DNA of 64,000 bases, taken from Rhodopseudomonas julia (GTDB lineage Bacteria; Pseudomonadota; Alphaproteobacteria; Rhizobiales; Afifellaceae). A program made the translations under genes and the position numbers. The first letter of the stretch is position 1; every line of letters starts with the position of its first letter. The notes beneath the pieces are model-generated. The model did no database searches, was not told the origin of the DNA, and worked only from the letters and a program-made list of their open reading frames with translations. Below are positions 50,103-58,871 of the stretch, one piece after another. The DNA is taken from assembly GCF_030813515.1 (NCBI RefSeq), contig NZ_JAUSUK010000001.1:1302001-1366000 (forward strand), read 5' to 3'.

Positions 50103-51218
50103 ATGGCCAATGTCAGGCTGAGCGGGGTCGATAAGGCCTTTGGCAAGGTCAAGGTGCTCGAGGGCATCAATCTCGACATCAAGGATGGCGAATTCGTCGT
50201 CTTCGTCGGTCCATCCGGTTGCGGCAAATCAACGCTTTTGCGTGTGATCGCCGGGCTGGAAGACATCACGCGCGGCACGCTTGAGATCGGCGGCGAAACC
50301 GTCAACGACCGCACTCCGAAGGAGCGCGGCATCGCCATGGTCTTCCAATCCTACGCGCTCTATCCGCATATGAGCGTTTACGACAACATGGCCTTCGGGC
50401 TGCGCCTCGACAAAGGTTCGGGCCGCGACGCGGTGGACAAGCGGGTGCGCGAAGCGGCGCGCATTCTCCAAATCGAGCCCTATCTCGACCGGTTGCCGAA
50501 AGAGCTATCCGGCGGCCAGCGCCAGCGCGTGGCGATCGGACGCGCGATTACCCGTGACCCGGCGGTCTTCCTCTTCGACGAGCCCTTGTCGAACCTCGAC
50601 GCGGCCCTGCGCGTGCAGACGCGCATCGAGATCGCCCGGTTGCACGAGAAGATGCCCGACACGACGATGATCTATGTCACCCACGACCAGGTGGAGGCGA
50701 TGACGCTCGCCGACCGCATCGTCGTCTTGAACAAGGGCCGGGTGGAGCAGGTCGGCACGCCGCTCGAGCTCTACCATCGGCCGGACAATCTGTTCGTGGC
50801 GCAGTTCATCGGTTCGCCCGCGATGAACATTCTGCCTGCCACCTTCAACACCTCGCAAAACGCGCTTCGTGTCGTCCCCGAAGGCGGCAATGGTCTCACT
50901 TTGTCGCTTCCCGAAGGCATCGCCGTCTCACAAGGCCCTGGCCATCTCGGTGTCCGCCCAGAAAGCCTCCGGCTGGTTGGCGCCGGCGAAGAGGCTCTGA
51001 TCGAGGGCGAGGTGACGCTTGTCGAGCTTCTGGGCGAGGTCACGCTCGTCTACGTCGATATCGGCCGCCAAGACGATCCGGTGGTGGCAAAGCTTGCCGG
51101 GGAAGCCGCGATCGAGCGCGGAGAAAACGTACGCCTCGCCGCCGACGCCGAGGATCTGCAGCTTTTCGACAAGAGCGGCCGGGCGCTTCGCCGAGATCCG
51201 CTGCAGAAAGCTGCCTGA
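50103..51218 (+). CDS. Orphan MalK/UgpC-type ABC transporter ATP-binding protein
   Basis: The 371-residue ATPase has Walker A GPSGCGKS (residues 36-43), the ABC signature LSGGQRQRVAIGRA, Walker B LFDEPLSNLD, and a C-terminal OB/TOBE regulatory region. This matches subunits that energise carbohydrate or glycerol-3-phosphate importers. No permease or binding protein is nearby, so it may serve several remote systems, as such orphan ATPases can. The ATG at 50103 is preceded by GGGAGGAG. Confidence 0.88.
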   Translation: MANVRLSGVDKAFGKVKVLEGINLDIKDGEFVVFVGPSGCGKSTLLRVIAGLEDITRGTLEIGGETVNDRTPKERGIAMVFQSYALYPHMSVYDNMAFGLRLDKGSGRDAVDKRVREAARILQIEPYLDRLPKELSGGQRQRVAIGRAITRDPAVFLFDEPLSNLDAALRVQTRIEIARLHEKMPDTTMIYVTHDQVEAMTLADRIVVLNKGRVEQVGTPLELYHRPDNLFVAQFIGSPAMNILPATFNTSQNALRVVPEGGNGLTLSLPEGIAVSQGPGHLGVRPESLRLVGAGEEALIEGEVTLVELLGEVTLVYVDIGRQDDPVVAKLAGEAAIERGENVRLAADAEDLQLFDKSGRALRRDPLQKAA

Positions 51219-51398
51219 CCGACCGTTTGCGCCCGCCGTGGCGAGGAAAGACGTGGCGTGGCGCGGAAAGATGCCGTTCAGGCAAGGACGGGGCGAGAGA
51301 TAGCCAAGACCTGCAAGACAAGGCGGGAGGATGCTCGCAAGCCCACCGAGCAAGCCCCCCGGGCGGAGCCTCCGCCGACCTGTCCGCGGGCGCCGCGA

Positions 51399-52931
51399 TC
51401 ATGCGGCCGCGGCCAGCAAAGACGCGCTCTGACGATAGCTTAACGCCTCCGCCACGTGGATGCGGCGCACCTTTTCCTCCTGATCGAGGTCGGCGAGCGT
51501 GCGCGCAACCTTGAGAACACGGTGATAGCCGCGCGCCGACAAGCCCATCGCCTCTGCGGCATCGCGGATGAGGCGAGCACCGGCCTCGTCCGGAGCTGCG
51601 ACGTCTTCCACGACGCGACTGCCGGCCCGCGCGTTGATGCGCAGGCCCGGGAGGCCGCGGGAGATGTAGCGCTCAGCCTGCATTGCACGCGCCGCTGCCA
51701 CACGTTCGCGCACGGCCGCGCTCGGCTCCGCCTCGGCCGGCCCGATCAAATCGATGGCGGAGAGTGCCGGCACCTCGATGCGAAGATCGATGCGGTCGAT
51801 CAAAGGCCCTGATAGTCGCGCCTGATAGTCGGCAGCACAGCGGGCGCCGCGGCGACAGGTATGGCCGGGCTCGCCCGCCATGCCGCAGCGGCATGGATTC
51901 ATCGCCGCGATCAACTGAAACTCCGCCGGATAGGTGACACGGTGATTGGCCCGCGCAATGACGGCTTCTCCGGTCTCCAGCGGCTGGCGCAGCGAATCGA
52001 GCACGGCCGGCGTGAACTCCGGCAATTCATCGAGGAAGAGCACGCCGTGATGGGCAAGGGAGACCTCACCCGGACGCGCATTGATGCCGCCGCCGACCAT
52101 CGCCGCCATGGAGGCCGAATGATGCGGCGCCCGATAAGGTCGCTGGCTCGACAGCCGCCCGCCGGCGAGCGTGCCGGCAATTGAGGAGATCATCGACACG
52201 TCGAGGAGTTCGCGCGGGGCAAGCGGCGGCAGGACCGACGGTAGCCGGCTTGCCAGCATCGATTTGCCCGCGCCCGGCGGGCCGATCATCAGCATGTTGT
52301 GGCCGCCGGCCGCGGCAATCTCCAACGCCCGTTTGGCGCTCTCCTGGCCGCGGATCTCCGAGAGGTCGGGCAGCACCTCGCTCGCCGCGCGAAGCGCGGG
52401 CTTGGGCTGTGACAGGACCTGACTGCCGGCGATGTGGTTGGCGAGCGCGATCAGGCTCTTCGGCGCCAGAATAGCGAGTTCTTCACCCGCCCAGGCAGCC
52501 TCCCCGCCGCAAGCGGCGGGACAAATGAGCCCCTTCTTCAGCGCATTGGCACTAATCGCCGCCGGCAGCACCCCCGCCACCGCTTCGATGCGCCCGTCGA
52601 GGCCGAGCTCCCCGAGCACCACATGATCACCGACTGCGTCGGCCGGAATGGCGCCCATCGCCGCCATCAGCGCAAGCGCGATCGGCAGATCGTAATGGCT
52701 GCCTTCTTTGGGAAGGTCTGCCGGGGCGAGATTGACGGTGATGCGCTTGGCTGGAAGCGCAAGACCCGAAGCATGAATCGCCGCCTGCACGCGTTCGCGG
52801 CTTTCCGCCACCGCCTTGTCGGGCAGACCGACAATGTTGAAGAGCGTGCGCCCCGGCGCGATCAGCACCTGGACATCGACCGGGATCGCTTCGACCCCAC
52901 GGAACGCCACTGTCGTAACGCGAGAAACCAT
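51399..52931 (-). CDS. comM: YifB/ComM family Mg-chelatase-like AAA+ ATPase
   Basis: The ~510-residue protein has an N-terminal Lon-protease-like fold (GLPDKAVAESRERV), a central AAA+ ATPase with GPPGAGKSM near residue 217 and a C-terminal Mg-chelatase-like region with a cysteine cluster (NPCRCG ... CRRGARC). ComM is a branch-migration helicase that aids natural transformation in Vibrio and Acinetobacter; here competence genes are not visible. The ATG at 52931 with a G-rich site is preferred over GTG at 52940. Confidence 0.92.
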   Translation of the reverse strand: MVSRVTTVAFRGVEAIPVDVQVLIAPGRTLFNIVGLPDKAVAESRERVQAAIHASGLALPAKRITVNLAPADLPKEGSHYDLPIALALMAAMGAIPADAVGDHVVLGELGLDGRIEAVAGVLPAAISANALKKGLICPAACGGEAAWAGEELAILAPKSLIALANHIAGSQVLSQPKPALRAASEVLPDLSEIRGQESAKRALEIAAAGGHNMLMIGPPGAGKSMLASRLPSVLPPLAPRELLDVSMISSIAGTLAGGRLSSQRPYRAPHHSASMAAMVGGGINARPGEVSLAHHGVLFLDELPEFTPAVLDSLRQPLETGEAVIARANHRVTYPAEFQLIAAMNPCRCGMAGEPGHTCRRGARCAADYQARLSGPLIDRIDLRIEVPALSAIDLIGPAEAEPSAAVRERVAAARAMQAERYISRGLPGLRINARAGSRVVEDVAAPDEAGARLIRDAAEAMGLSARGYHRVLKVARTLADLDQEEKVRRIHVAEALSYRQSASLLAAAA

Positions 52932-53265
52932 CGCCCACACCCCCGTTCTGATTGCAGGATGACTCAGCTTTCACACAATGACAAGAACGAAAACGGAACG
53001 CGATCCGAGGGGCGCACCTGTTGCGCAAGGGGAACATTCCGAAACGCATCGGTCACATTTTTGCGCCCTCGCCGTTCCGGTCCTTGCAAGTGCGGTTTGT
53101 GAGGACTTTATGAAGGATACATAACACTCGCGGCGGATCGACGCTGCGGGTGCGAACAGGCGGCCGGGGCACATGGTCTGCGATTCGATTGAAAAAAGGC
53201 GCGCTTCCGCGCGCCTTAGGGCTTTTTTTGCGCCGGTTTGGGCATTTATCGCCGGACCGGAGACA
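52932..53265. other. 334-bp region between comM and the YrbL-like gene, with possible promoter
   Basis: It must contain the leftward comM promoter. On the + strand TTGCAA (53084-53089) and TTTATG (53107-53112), 17 bases apart, could drive a transcript ending at the hairpin 53196-53229, that is a ~110-nt RNA, or could serve the YrbL-like gene. Both readings are inference. No reading frame in it looks coding. Confidence 0.4.
53196..53229. terminator. Strong hairpin with U-runs on both sides, upstream of the YrbL-like gene
   Basis: AAGGCGCGC (53196... arm) pairs perfectly with GCGCGCCTT (53209-53217) around TTCC. On the minus strand the stem is followed at once by T6, a canonical intrinsic terminator that would shield comM from leftward read-through. 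On the + strand T7 follows after five bases (53223-53229). Confidence 0.8.
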
Positions 53266-53961
53266 ATGCATGCGAGAGCGGACCGGCGTTCGGTGGCAGC
53301 TGCCGTCGATCTGAGCCGGGCGATCCCGTTTGCGCGCGGAGGACGACGGCTATGCTTTGTCGATCCCGCCCGCAAAGACCGCGGCATCAAGGTACGGCGA
53401 CCGGATTACACGCTCGCCGACCAGCGCCGGGCGAAATCCGCATGGAAGCGTCTGCGTCCGCTCGTGCGCTTCGATGACAACCGCCAGGACGAGCACATCC
53501 TGCGTCGCCTCGGCCAAAGGCGCGGCGAGGTCGCCTTTGCGCATGTGGCGCGGCAGTTCGGATTCGTGTCGACGAGTTTGGGGCTCGGGCTCTCGGTGGA
53601 GCTCATTCGCGACGGCGACGGCGAGATCTCACGCACGCTCGAAAGCTATCTGACGATCCACGGCTATTCGCCGGAATGTCAGGCGGCCGTCGAGGTGTTT
53701 TGCGAGCATCTCGCCACCTATCGCGTCCCGACACGAAAAATCATGCTGTGCAATGTTCTCGTCCAGGAAGACGTCGACGGCCAAATCCGCCGCCTCGTCC
53801 TCATCGACGATTTCGGCACGACCAATTATTGCCCGTTCTTCCTGCGCACCGACACCTCGCAACAGCGCAAGGTGTTGCGCAAGGTCGACGATTTCGTCGC
53901 CCGCATCCACGGCTTCGTCGCCGGCGAGGTGACGCCGTCGGCCGTCTCGCTTCTCGACTAA
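53266..53961 (+). CDS. YrbL-family (PhoP network, protein-kinase-like) protein
   Basis: The 231-residue soluble protein shows GGRRLCFVDPARKDRGIKV near its start, then a helical domain and KIMLCNVL with VLIDDFG. This is the pattern of the YrbL family, which resembles small kinases related to lipopolysaccharide core kinases. The exact substrate is unknown. The ATG at 53266 has GGAG upstream. The longer frame from 53173 would place the terminator hairpin inside the gene and is rejected. It is convergent with gshB. Confidence 0.75.
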   Translation: MHARADRRSVAAAVDLSRAIPFARGGRRLCFVDPARKDRGIKVRRPDYTLADQRRAKSAWKRLRPLVRFDDNRQDEHILRRLGQRRGEVAFAHVARQFGFVSTSLGLGLSVELIRDGDGEISRTLESYLTIHGYSPECQAAVEVFCEHLATYRVPTRKIMLCNVLVQEDVDGQIRRLVLIDDFGTTNYCPFFLRTDTSQQRKVLRKVDDFVARIHGFVAGEVTPSAVSLLD

Positions 53962-53972
53962 GCCGGCCTTGA

Positions 53973-53993
53973 GGGCGGGGTTCTGCCCCGCCC
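53973..53993. terminator. GC-rich hairpin between convergent YrbL-like gene and gshB
   Basis: GGGCGGGG (53973-53980) pairs perfectly with CCCCGCCC (53986-53993). No T-run follows on either strand, so termination may be weak or Rho-assisted. Confidence 0.5.
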
Positions 53994-53994
53994 G

Positions 53995-54942
53995 TCAGCC
54001 CTTGCAGCGCTGTTCGATTGCGTCCCACACCATCGCGGCCGCGTCGATATCCGAAAAACGCTGGAGCTCGCGGATGCCGGTCGGCGAGGTGACGTTGATC
54101 TCCGTCATCACGTCGCCGATCACGTCGATGCCGACGAGGATGAAACCGCGCGCCTTGAGTTCCGGGCCGATGCGGGCGCAGATCTCGCGGTCGCGATCGG
54201 TAAGCTCGGCGGCAACGGCTTTGCCGCCGACATGCATGTTGGAGCGCGCATCGCCCACGGCCGGGATCCGGTTGATCGCACCGGCGGGCTCGCCATCAAC
54301 GATGATGATGCGTTTGTCGCCCTTGCGGATCTCCGGCAGATAGCGCTGCACGACGAAGGGTTCGCGGAAGGTCGTCTCGAAGAGCTCGATCAACGAGGAC
54401 AGGTTTTCGTCCCCCTCGCTGATGCGGAAGACAGCCGCTCCGCCATTGCCGTAGAGCGGCTTCAGGATGATGTCGCGGTGTTCTTCACGGAAGGCGCGGA
54501 TCGCCGCAATGTCGCGCGAAATCAGCGTCTCCGGCATGAGATCAGAGAATTCGGTGACGAAGAGTTTTTCCGGCGCGTTGCGCACATGGGCGGGATCGTT
54601 GACGACGAGGGTCTTCGGATGAACCCGCTCCAAAAGATGTGTCGCCGAGATATAGGCCATGTCGAAGGGCGGGTCCTGGCGCATCAGGACGACGTCGAAA
54701 TCTTCAAGTCCGAGCTGCTGTTCCGCCTCGTCCAGCTCATAGTGCCGCCCGACCTCGTCGGCGACGCTGACCGCCCGCATGCGGGCAAAGACGCGGCCGG
54801 CTTCCATCGAGAGATGCCGCGGCTCGTAATAGAAGAGGCTGTGGCCGCGCTTTTGCGCCTCCAGCATCAGCGCGAAGGTCGTATCGCCGCGAATGTCGAT
54901 CTGCGCGATCGGATCCATCTGCACTGCGACTGAAAGGGCCAT
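53995..54942 (-). CDS. gshB: Glutathione synthetase
   Basis: GshB adds glycine to gamma-glutamylcysteine. The 315-residue ATP-grasp enzyme has [12 protein letters not shown], the [12 protein letters not shown] glycine-rich loop and the C-terminal [20 protein letters not shown] metal-binding segment (split by one residue set). The ATG at 54942 has GGAGAG upstream, so the longer frame is not used. It belongs to the rsmI-yraN-gshB run. Confidence 0.96.
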   Translation of the reverse strand: MALSVAVQMDPIAQIDIRGDTTFALMLEAQKRGHSLFYYEPRHLSMEAGRVFARMRAVSVADEVGRHYELDEAEQQLGLEDFDVVLMRQDPPFDMAYISATHLLERVHPKTLVVNDPAHVRNAPEKLFVTEFSDLMPETLISRDIAAIRAFREEHRDIILKPLYGNGGAAVFRISEGDENLSSLIELFETTFREPFVVQRYLPEIRKGDKRIIIVDGEPAGAINRIPAVGDARSNMHVGGKAVAAELTDRDREICARIGPELKARGFILVGIDVIGDVMTEINVTSPTGIRELQRFSDIDAAAMVWDAIEQRCKG

Positions 54943-54986
54943 TGGTCTCTCCGTTCTTCTGGCTTCTGCGTTAGCCGCGCTTCGTT

Positions 54987-55042
54987 CCGGATGCAATCGA
55001 GTGGCCGGATGCAATCAAGTGGGCCGGGTGCAATCAATTGGG
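54987..55042 (-). repeat. Three tandem 18-19 bp repeats between yraN and gshB
   Basis: Units at 54987-55004, 55005-55023 and 55024-55042 share CCGG(A/G)TGCAATC followed by (A/G)A(G/T)TGG. They differ at only a few bases. The third overlaps the last codons and stop of yraN. The units fill most of the gap upstream of gshB. Confidence 0.85.
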
Positions 55043-55399
55043 AGGGCGAAAGGCGTCCGCAAGATGCCGGGGCAAACGGAAGGGCGAGACGAGGACGAGA
55101 TCGAAGCGCTGCGTGAATTGCATGGCGGCCGGATGCCGGGAGATCCAAACGCTGGCCGCGGCGCCGATGCGCCTTTCGCTGCGCGGGGTGAGCGCCCAGT
55201 CTGCGGCCTCTCTCTCACCGCGAAGCTTCACTTCGACGAAAGCGATGGTGCGGCCGCGACGAACAATGAGGTCGATTTCGCCGAGCGATGTGCGGTAGCG
55301 GCGCGCGAGGATCCGGTACCCTTTCATCATCAAGAAGAGCGCCGCCGCCATTTCGGCCATGTGGCCCTGTCGGTAGGCGCGGCGCCGCTTCTCGCTCAT
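55034..55399 (-). CDS. YraN family (UPF0102) nuclease-like protein
   Basis: The 121-residue protein has the restriction-endonuclease-like core GYRILARRYR, GEIDLI and IAFVEVK, the UPF0102 pattern. A DNA-processing role is presumed but not proven for the family. The start at 55399 is conserved in position (MSEKRRRAYRQG). It lies between rsmI and gshB, as usual in Hyphomicrobiales. Confidence 0.9.
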   Translation of the reverse strand: MSEKRRRAYRQGHMAEMAAALFLMMKGYRILARRYRTSLGEIDLIVRRGRTIAFVEVKLRGEREAADWALTPRSERRIGAAASVWISRHPAAMQFTQRFDLVLVSPFRLPRHLADAFRPPN

Positions 55400-55415
55400 T
55401 GGAGGCCCCGCTCTC

Positions 55416-56309
55416 TCACTCCTTGCCGAGCGAAAGCGCGCGCTGATAAAGCACGCGGCGCGGCAGGCCCGTTTCCTCGGCAACCTCGCGGGCGGCATCC
55501 TTGACCCCCATCGTGCCGAGACGTTCGGCGAGCATGCGGTCAAGATCTGCTTCATCGAAGCCTGCGCCCGCCTCCTTTGGCGCGGGGGGGCCGACGATCA
55601 CGACGATCTCGCCTTTGTCCTGCCCGCCGGCCGCGTCGGCAAGATCGGCGAGCGAGCCGCGCAGGAAAGTCTCGTGCAGCTTTGTCATCTCCCGACACAG
55701 GCAGACCGGCCGGTCTCCGAGAATCTCTGCCGCGTCGCGGGCGAAAGCTTGAAGCCGATGCGGCGCTTCTAGGAGGACGAGGGCGAAGGGGAGGTCAACG
55801 AACCCCTGAAGCGTATCGCGGCGGGCTTTCTCCTTCGCCGGCAGGAAGCCGAGAAAGAGCGTCGCCTCGGCGGAAATACCGGCGACGCTCAAGGCTGCGG
55901 TCAGGCTCGAGGCTCCCGGAATGGGATGGACGGCGATACCTTCTCCAGCCGCACGCGAGACGAGCCGCGTTCCGGGATCGGAGACGACCGGCGTGCCGGC
56001 ATCTGTGACGAGGGCAACGGCCTCGCCCTCCGCCATCAGTTTGACGAGGCGCTCGTCGACATCGGGATGGGAGTGCTCGTGATAGGCGGTGAGGCGGGTG
56101 GTGATGCCATAGCGCGAGAGGAGTTTGCGGGTCACCCGCGTATCTTCAGCCGCAATCACATCGGCCGCGGCCAGAACCTCCAGCGCCCGGATGGTAATGT
56201 CGCCGAGATGGCCGATCGGCGTTGCCGTGACATAGAGGCCCGGCTCAAGATGCGGCGCCGTCATTTCGTGGCCCCGCATGACGAAAATTCTATCTCTGTC
56301 TCCGGCCAT
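55416..56309 (-). CDS. rsmI: 16S rRNA 2'-O-methyltransferase RsmI
   Basis: RsmI methylates the ribose of C1402 in 16S rRNA, using S-adenosylmethionine. The ~297-residue protein has LYVTATPIGHLGDITIRALE, AAEDTRVTRKLL and the GTPVVSDPG loop. The start at 56309 (MAGDRD) fits the usual N-terminal extension; ATGs at 56339 and 56279 are alternatives. It is divergent from the LpoA-like lipoprotein gene. Confidence 0.95.
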   Translation of the reverse strand: MAGDRDRIFVMRGHEMTAPHLEPGLYVTATPIGHLGDITIRALEVLAAADVIAAEDTRVTRKLLSRYGITTRLTAYHEHSHPDVDERLVKLMAEGEAVALVTDAGTPVVSDPGTRLVSRAAGEGIAVHPIPGASSLTAALSVAGISAEATLFLGFLPAKEKARRDTLQGFVDLPFALVLLEAPHRLQAFARDAAEILGDRPVCLCREMTKLHETFLRGSLADLADAAGGQDKGEIVVIVGPPAPKEAGAGFDEADLDRMLAERLGTMGVKDAAREVAEETGLPRRVLYQRALSLGKE

Positions 56310-56408
56310 TCTCTGCGGCTGCCCTTGAGACGGCGCCACGCGCCGCTTATGACGAATGCCTAGGATCCAAAAGGGGCCCTGGCAACCATTCCGGGCGGGA
56401 GAGACGAC

Positions 56409-57602
56409 GTGTTCAGGCGGAATTTTTCAATGCCGAGTGGCCTCTTCGGCTGGGTCTCAGCAACTCTCCTTTTCCTGTTTCTGGCGGGATGCACCTCGAT
56501 GTCGGGGAACGGCGGCGGTAATCTGCCGGTCAATCAGGGGCCGGCCGCTCCGACCGGCGAGGTCATCGGCAGCGGGACCACGCGGGTCGCCATGCTTTTA
56601 CCGCTGACGGCGACAGGCAATGCCGGCAATGCCGCGCGGGCCTTCCGCAATTCCGCCGAGATGGCGATGAGCGATTTCCCCAATGTGCCGATCTCGCTCA
56701 TCGTCTATGACACCGGCGGCACACCCGCCGGTGCGCAGGCCGCCGCCGAAAAGGCTGTCGCCGAGGGAACCAAGATCGTTCTCGGACCGCTCTTTGCCTC
56801 CTCGGTGAGCGCCGCTGCACCCGTGGCGCGCCGCGCCAACGCGCCGATGGTGGCCTTCTCCTCCGACGCCGCCGTCGCCGGGCCCGGGGTCTATCTCCTG
56901 AGCTTCCTGCCGGGCTCCGATGCCGAACGCATCGTCTCCTATGCGGCGAGCGAAGGGCGGGAATCCTTTGCCGCGCTCCTGCCCAACAACGCCTATGGCA
57001 CCGTCGCCGACGCGGCCTTCCGCCAGGCGGTCGCCAATGCGGGCGGACGCGTCGTGGCGATCGAGCATTACGACCTCAACGACACCGACATCCGGGCAAA
57101 AACGGCCGATATCGCTGCCATTTCCTCACGCATCGACGCGCTTTTCATTCCAGACGCCGGCCAGGCCCCAGCCCTCATTTCGCAGGCGCTCGGCTCCGCC
57201 GGCAGCAATATCAAGCTTCTGGGCAGCGGACAGTGGAACGACCCGGCCGTCCTCAACAACGGTGCGCTCGCCGGCGGCTGGTTCCCGGCGCCGACGCGGC
57301 GCACCTTCGACGGATTTGCCGCGCGCTACCGGGCCGCCTATGGCTCCGAGCCGCCACGCAATGCAACGCTCGCCTACGACGCCACGGTGCTGGCGGCCGG
57401 GCTGGTGCGGCAGAATCCGGATGATGCGTTCTCCGCGAGCCTTCTCACCAACGCCAACGGTTTCAACGGCGTGGACGGCGTCTTCCGCCTGAAATCGGAC
57501 GGCACCAATCAGCGCCAGCTGGCCGTCTACGAAGTCACCGGCTCAGGCGCCCGTCTGATCGACGAAGCCCCACGCAGCTTCTCCGGCGGCAGCGGCTTTT
57601 AA
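56409..57602 (+). CDS. LpoA-like lipoprotein (penicillin-binding protein activator, periplasmic-binding fold)
   Basis: The 397-residue protein begins at GTG, has a signal peptide and a lipobox LAGC with the lipidated Cys at residue 28. The body resembles the branched-chain amino-acid binding fold (VAMLLPLTATGNAGNAARAF, then GPLFASSVSAAAPVA). In alphaproteobacteria such proteins next to rsmI are annotated as penicillin-binding protein activators, by analogy with LpoA. Direct evidence for the activator role is lacking here. Confidence 0.85.
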   Translation: MFRRNFSMPSGLFGWVSATLLFLFLAGCTSMSGNGGGNLPVNQGPAAPTGEVIGSGTTRVAMLLPLTATGNAGNAARAFRNSAEMAMSDFPNVPISLIVYDTGGTPAGAQAAAEKAVAEGTKIVLGPLFASSVSAAAPVARRANAPMVAFSSDAAVAGPGVYLLSFLPGSDAERIVSYAASEGRESFAALLPNNAYGTVADAAFRQAVANAGGRVVAIEHYDLNDTDIRAKTADIAAISSRIDALFIPDAGQAPALISQALGSAGSNIKLLGSGQWNDPAVLNNGALAGGWFPAPTRRTFDGFAARYRAAYGSEPPRNATLAYDATVLAAGLVRQNPDDAFSASLLTNANGFNGVDGVFRLKSDGTNQRQLAVYEVTGSGARLIDEAPRSFSGGSGF

Positions 57603-57622
57603 GGTCGAGTGCCGGCGCCCCA

Positions 57623-57652
57623 TTCACTGCAATTTTAACTGTCTTTTAGAAT
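57623..57652 (+). promoter_or_regulatory. Candidate promoter of the acyltransferase gene
   Basis: TTCACT (57623-57628) and TAGAAT (57647-57652) are 18 bases apart. The region is AT-rich compared with its surroundings. Confidence 0.4.
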
Positions 57653-57719
57653 TTGTCGCGACGTCGTGGCGCAAGCTTCCCATATTACGTGGGGTCTACC
57701 CCAATGGAAGGATCGCGCC

Positions 57720-58790
57720 ATGGATGCGGCCGGCACGGCGACCAGCCCACGAACAACGCGTGTCGCATGGGTCGACGTCGCCAAGGGGTTTTGCATCATC
57801 ATGGTGGTGATGATGCATTCCACTTTGGGGGTGGAGAAGGCGGTCGGCGCCAACGGCTGGATGAATTACGTCGTCGAATTCGCCCGCCCGTTCCGGATGC
57901 CCGACTTCTTCATGATTGCGGGACTTTTTCTGTCGGCTCGCATCACCGCGCCCTTGCGCCTCTATGTCGACCGCAAGATCCTGCATTTCGCCTACTTTTA
58001 CGCACTCTGGCTCACCATCCAGTTCGTTCTGAAGGCGCCCGAATTCGCCTCAGACTATGGCTGGGGCGGTGCCTTGCTGTTCTACCTGAAGAGCTTCGTG
58101 GAGCCCTTCGGCACGCTCTGGTTCGTCTATCATCTGGCGATCTTTTTCGCCGTGACGCGCCTCGTCCATGGCCGCGTGCCGGCCTGGCTCGTCTGGCTCG
58201 TGGCGGCCGGGCTCGAGATTGCGCATATCGACACCGGCTCGATGCTGATCGACGAATTCGCGTCCCGCTTCGTCTATTTCTACACGGGCTTCATCCTGGC
58301 CGATGCGATCTTCCGTTTCGCGGACCGCACCGACCGGCATCTTCTTTTTGGCGTCGGCTATCTGGCGGCCTGGGGTGCCCTCAACGCGGCCTGTGTCTTC
58401 GGCGGTATCTCGAAACTCCCCTTCGTTTCGCTCGGCCTCGGTTTTGCGGGAGCGGTTGCGGTGTGCACCTTCTCGGTCTTGCTGGCGAAGACGCTCGTCT
58501 CGCGTCCGCTCACCTATCTCGGCGCCAATTCGATCGTCGTCTATCTCGCGTTCTTCCTGCCGATGGTGGTGGCCCGCACCATCCTTTTGAAGCTCGGTGT
58601 CATCACCGATATCGGCACGATCTCACTTCTCGTCACCGCGGCAGGCGTCATCGGCCCGGTCATTCTCTATGAGTTCACCCGCCGCACCGGCTGGGGCACC
58701 TTCCTCTTCGTGCGGCCCGCCTGGGCCCGGATCGACCAGCCCTGGCGCCGCAAGCCCGGGCAGAAGGCGGCGATTGCTCCGGCGGAGTAA
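57720..58790 (+). CDS. Integral membrane acyltransferase (acyltransferase_3 family)
   Basis: The ~356-residue protein has about ten membrane segments and begins with WVDVAKGFCIIMVVMMHS, the family start with the catalytic histidine. A second histidine follows in FFMIAGLFLS / LWFVYHLAIFF. Such enzymes O-acylate cell-surface glycans or peptidoglycan. The ATG at 57720 has AAGGA upstream. The gene stands alone between the LpoA-like gene and polA. Confidence 0.9.
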   Translation: MDAAGTATSPRTTRVAWVDVAKGFCIIMVVMMHSTLGVEKAVGANGWMNYVVEFARPFRMPDFFMIAGLFLSARITAPLRLYVDRKILHFAYFYALWLTIQFVLKAPEFASDYGWGGALLFYLKSFVEPFGTLWFVYHLAIFFAVTRLVHGRVPAWLVWLVAAGLEIAHIDTGSMLIDEFASRFVYFYTGFILADAIFRFADRTDRHLLFGVGYLAAWGALNAACVFGGISKLPFVSLGLGFAGAVAVCTFSVLLAKTLVSRPLTYLGANSIVVYLAFFLPMVVARTILLKLGVITDIGTISLLVTAAGVIGPVILYEFTRRTGWGTFLFVRPAWARIDQPWRRKPGQKAAIAPAE

Positions 58791-58871
58791 ATCTCCTCTT
58801 CGCAGGGGATGCGGCGTAGGCCGGATCGGTTCTGCTTGAAATCGGAGGCGCGGCAGTCAAATCTCCGCGCC

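Noticed and set aside
53173-53265. Longer N-terminus of the YrbL-like protein from the ATG at 53173
   Set aside because: It would place a strong terminator hairpin inside the coding region and adds a basic segment; the ATG at 53266 has a ribosome site.
54987-55042. Tandem repeats near gshB as a CRISPR array
   Set aside because: The units are directly adjacent with no spacers; they are tandem repeats.
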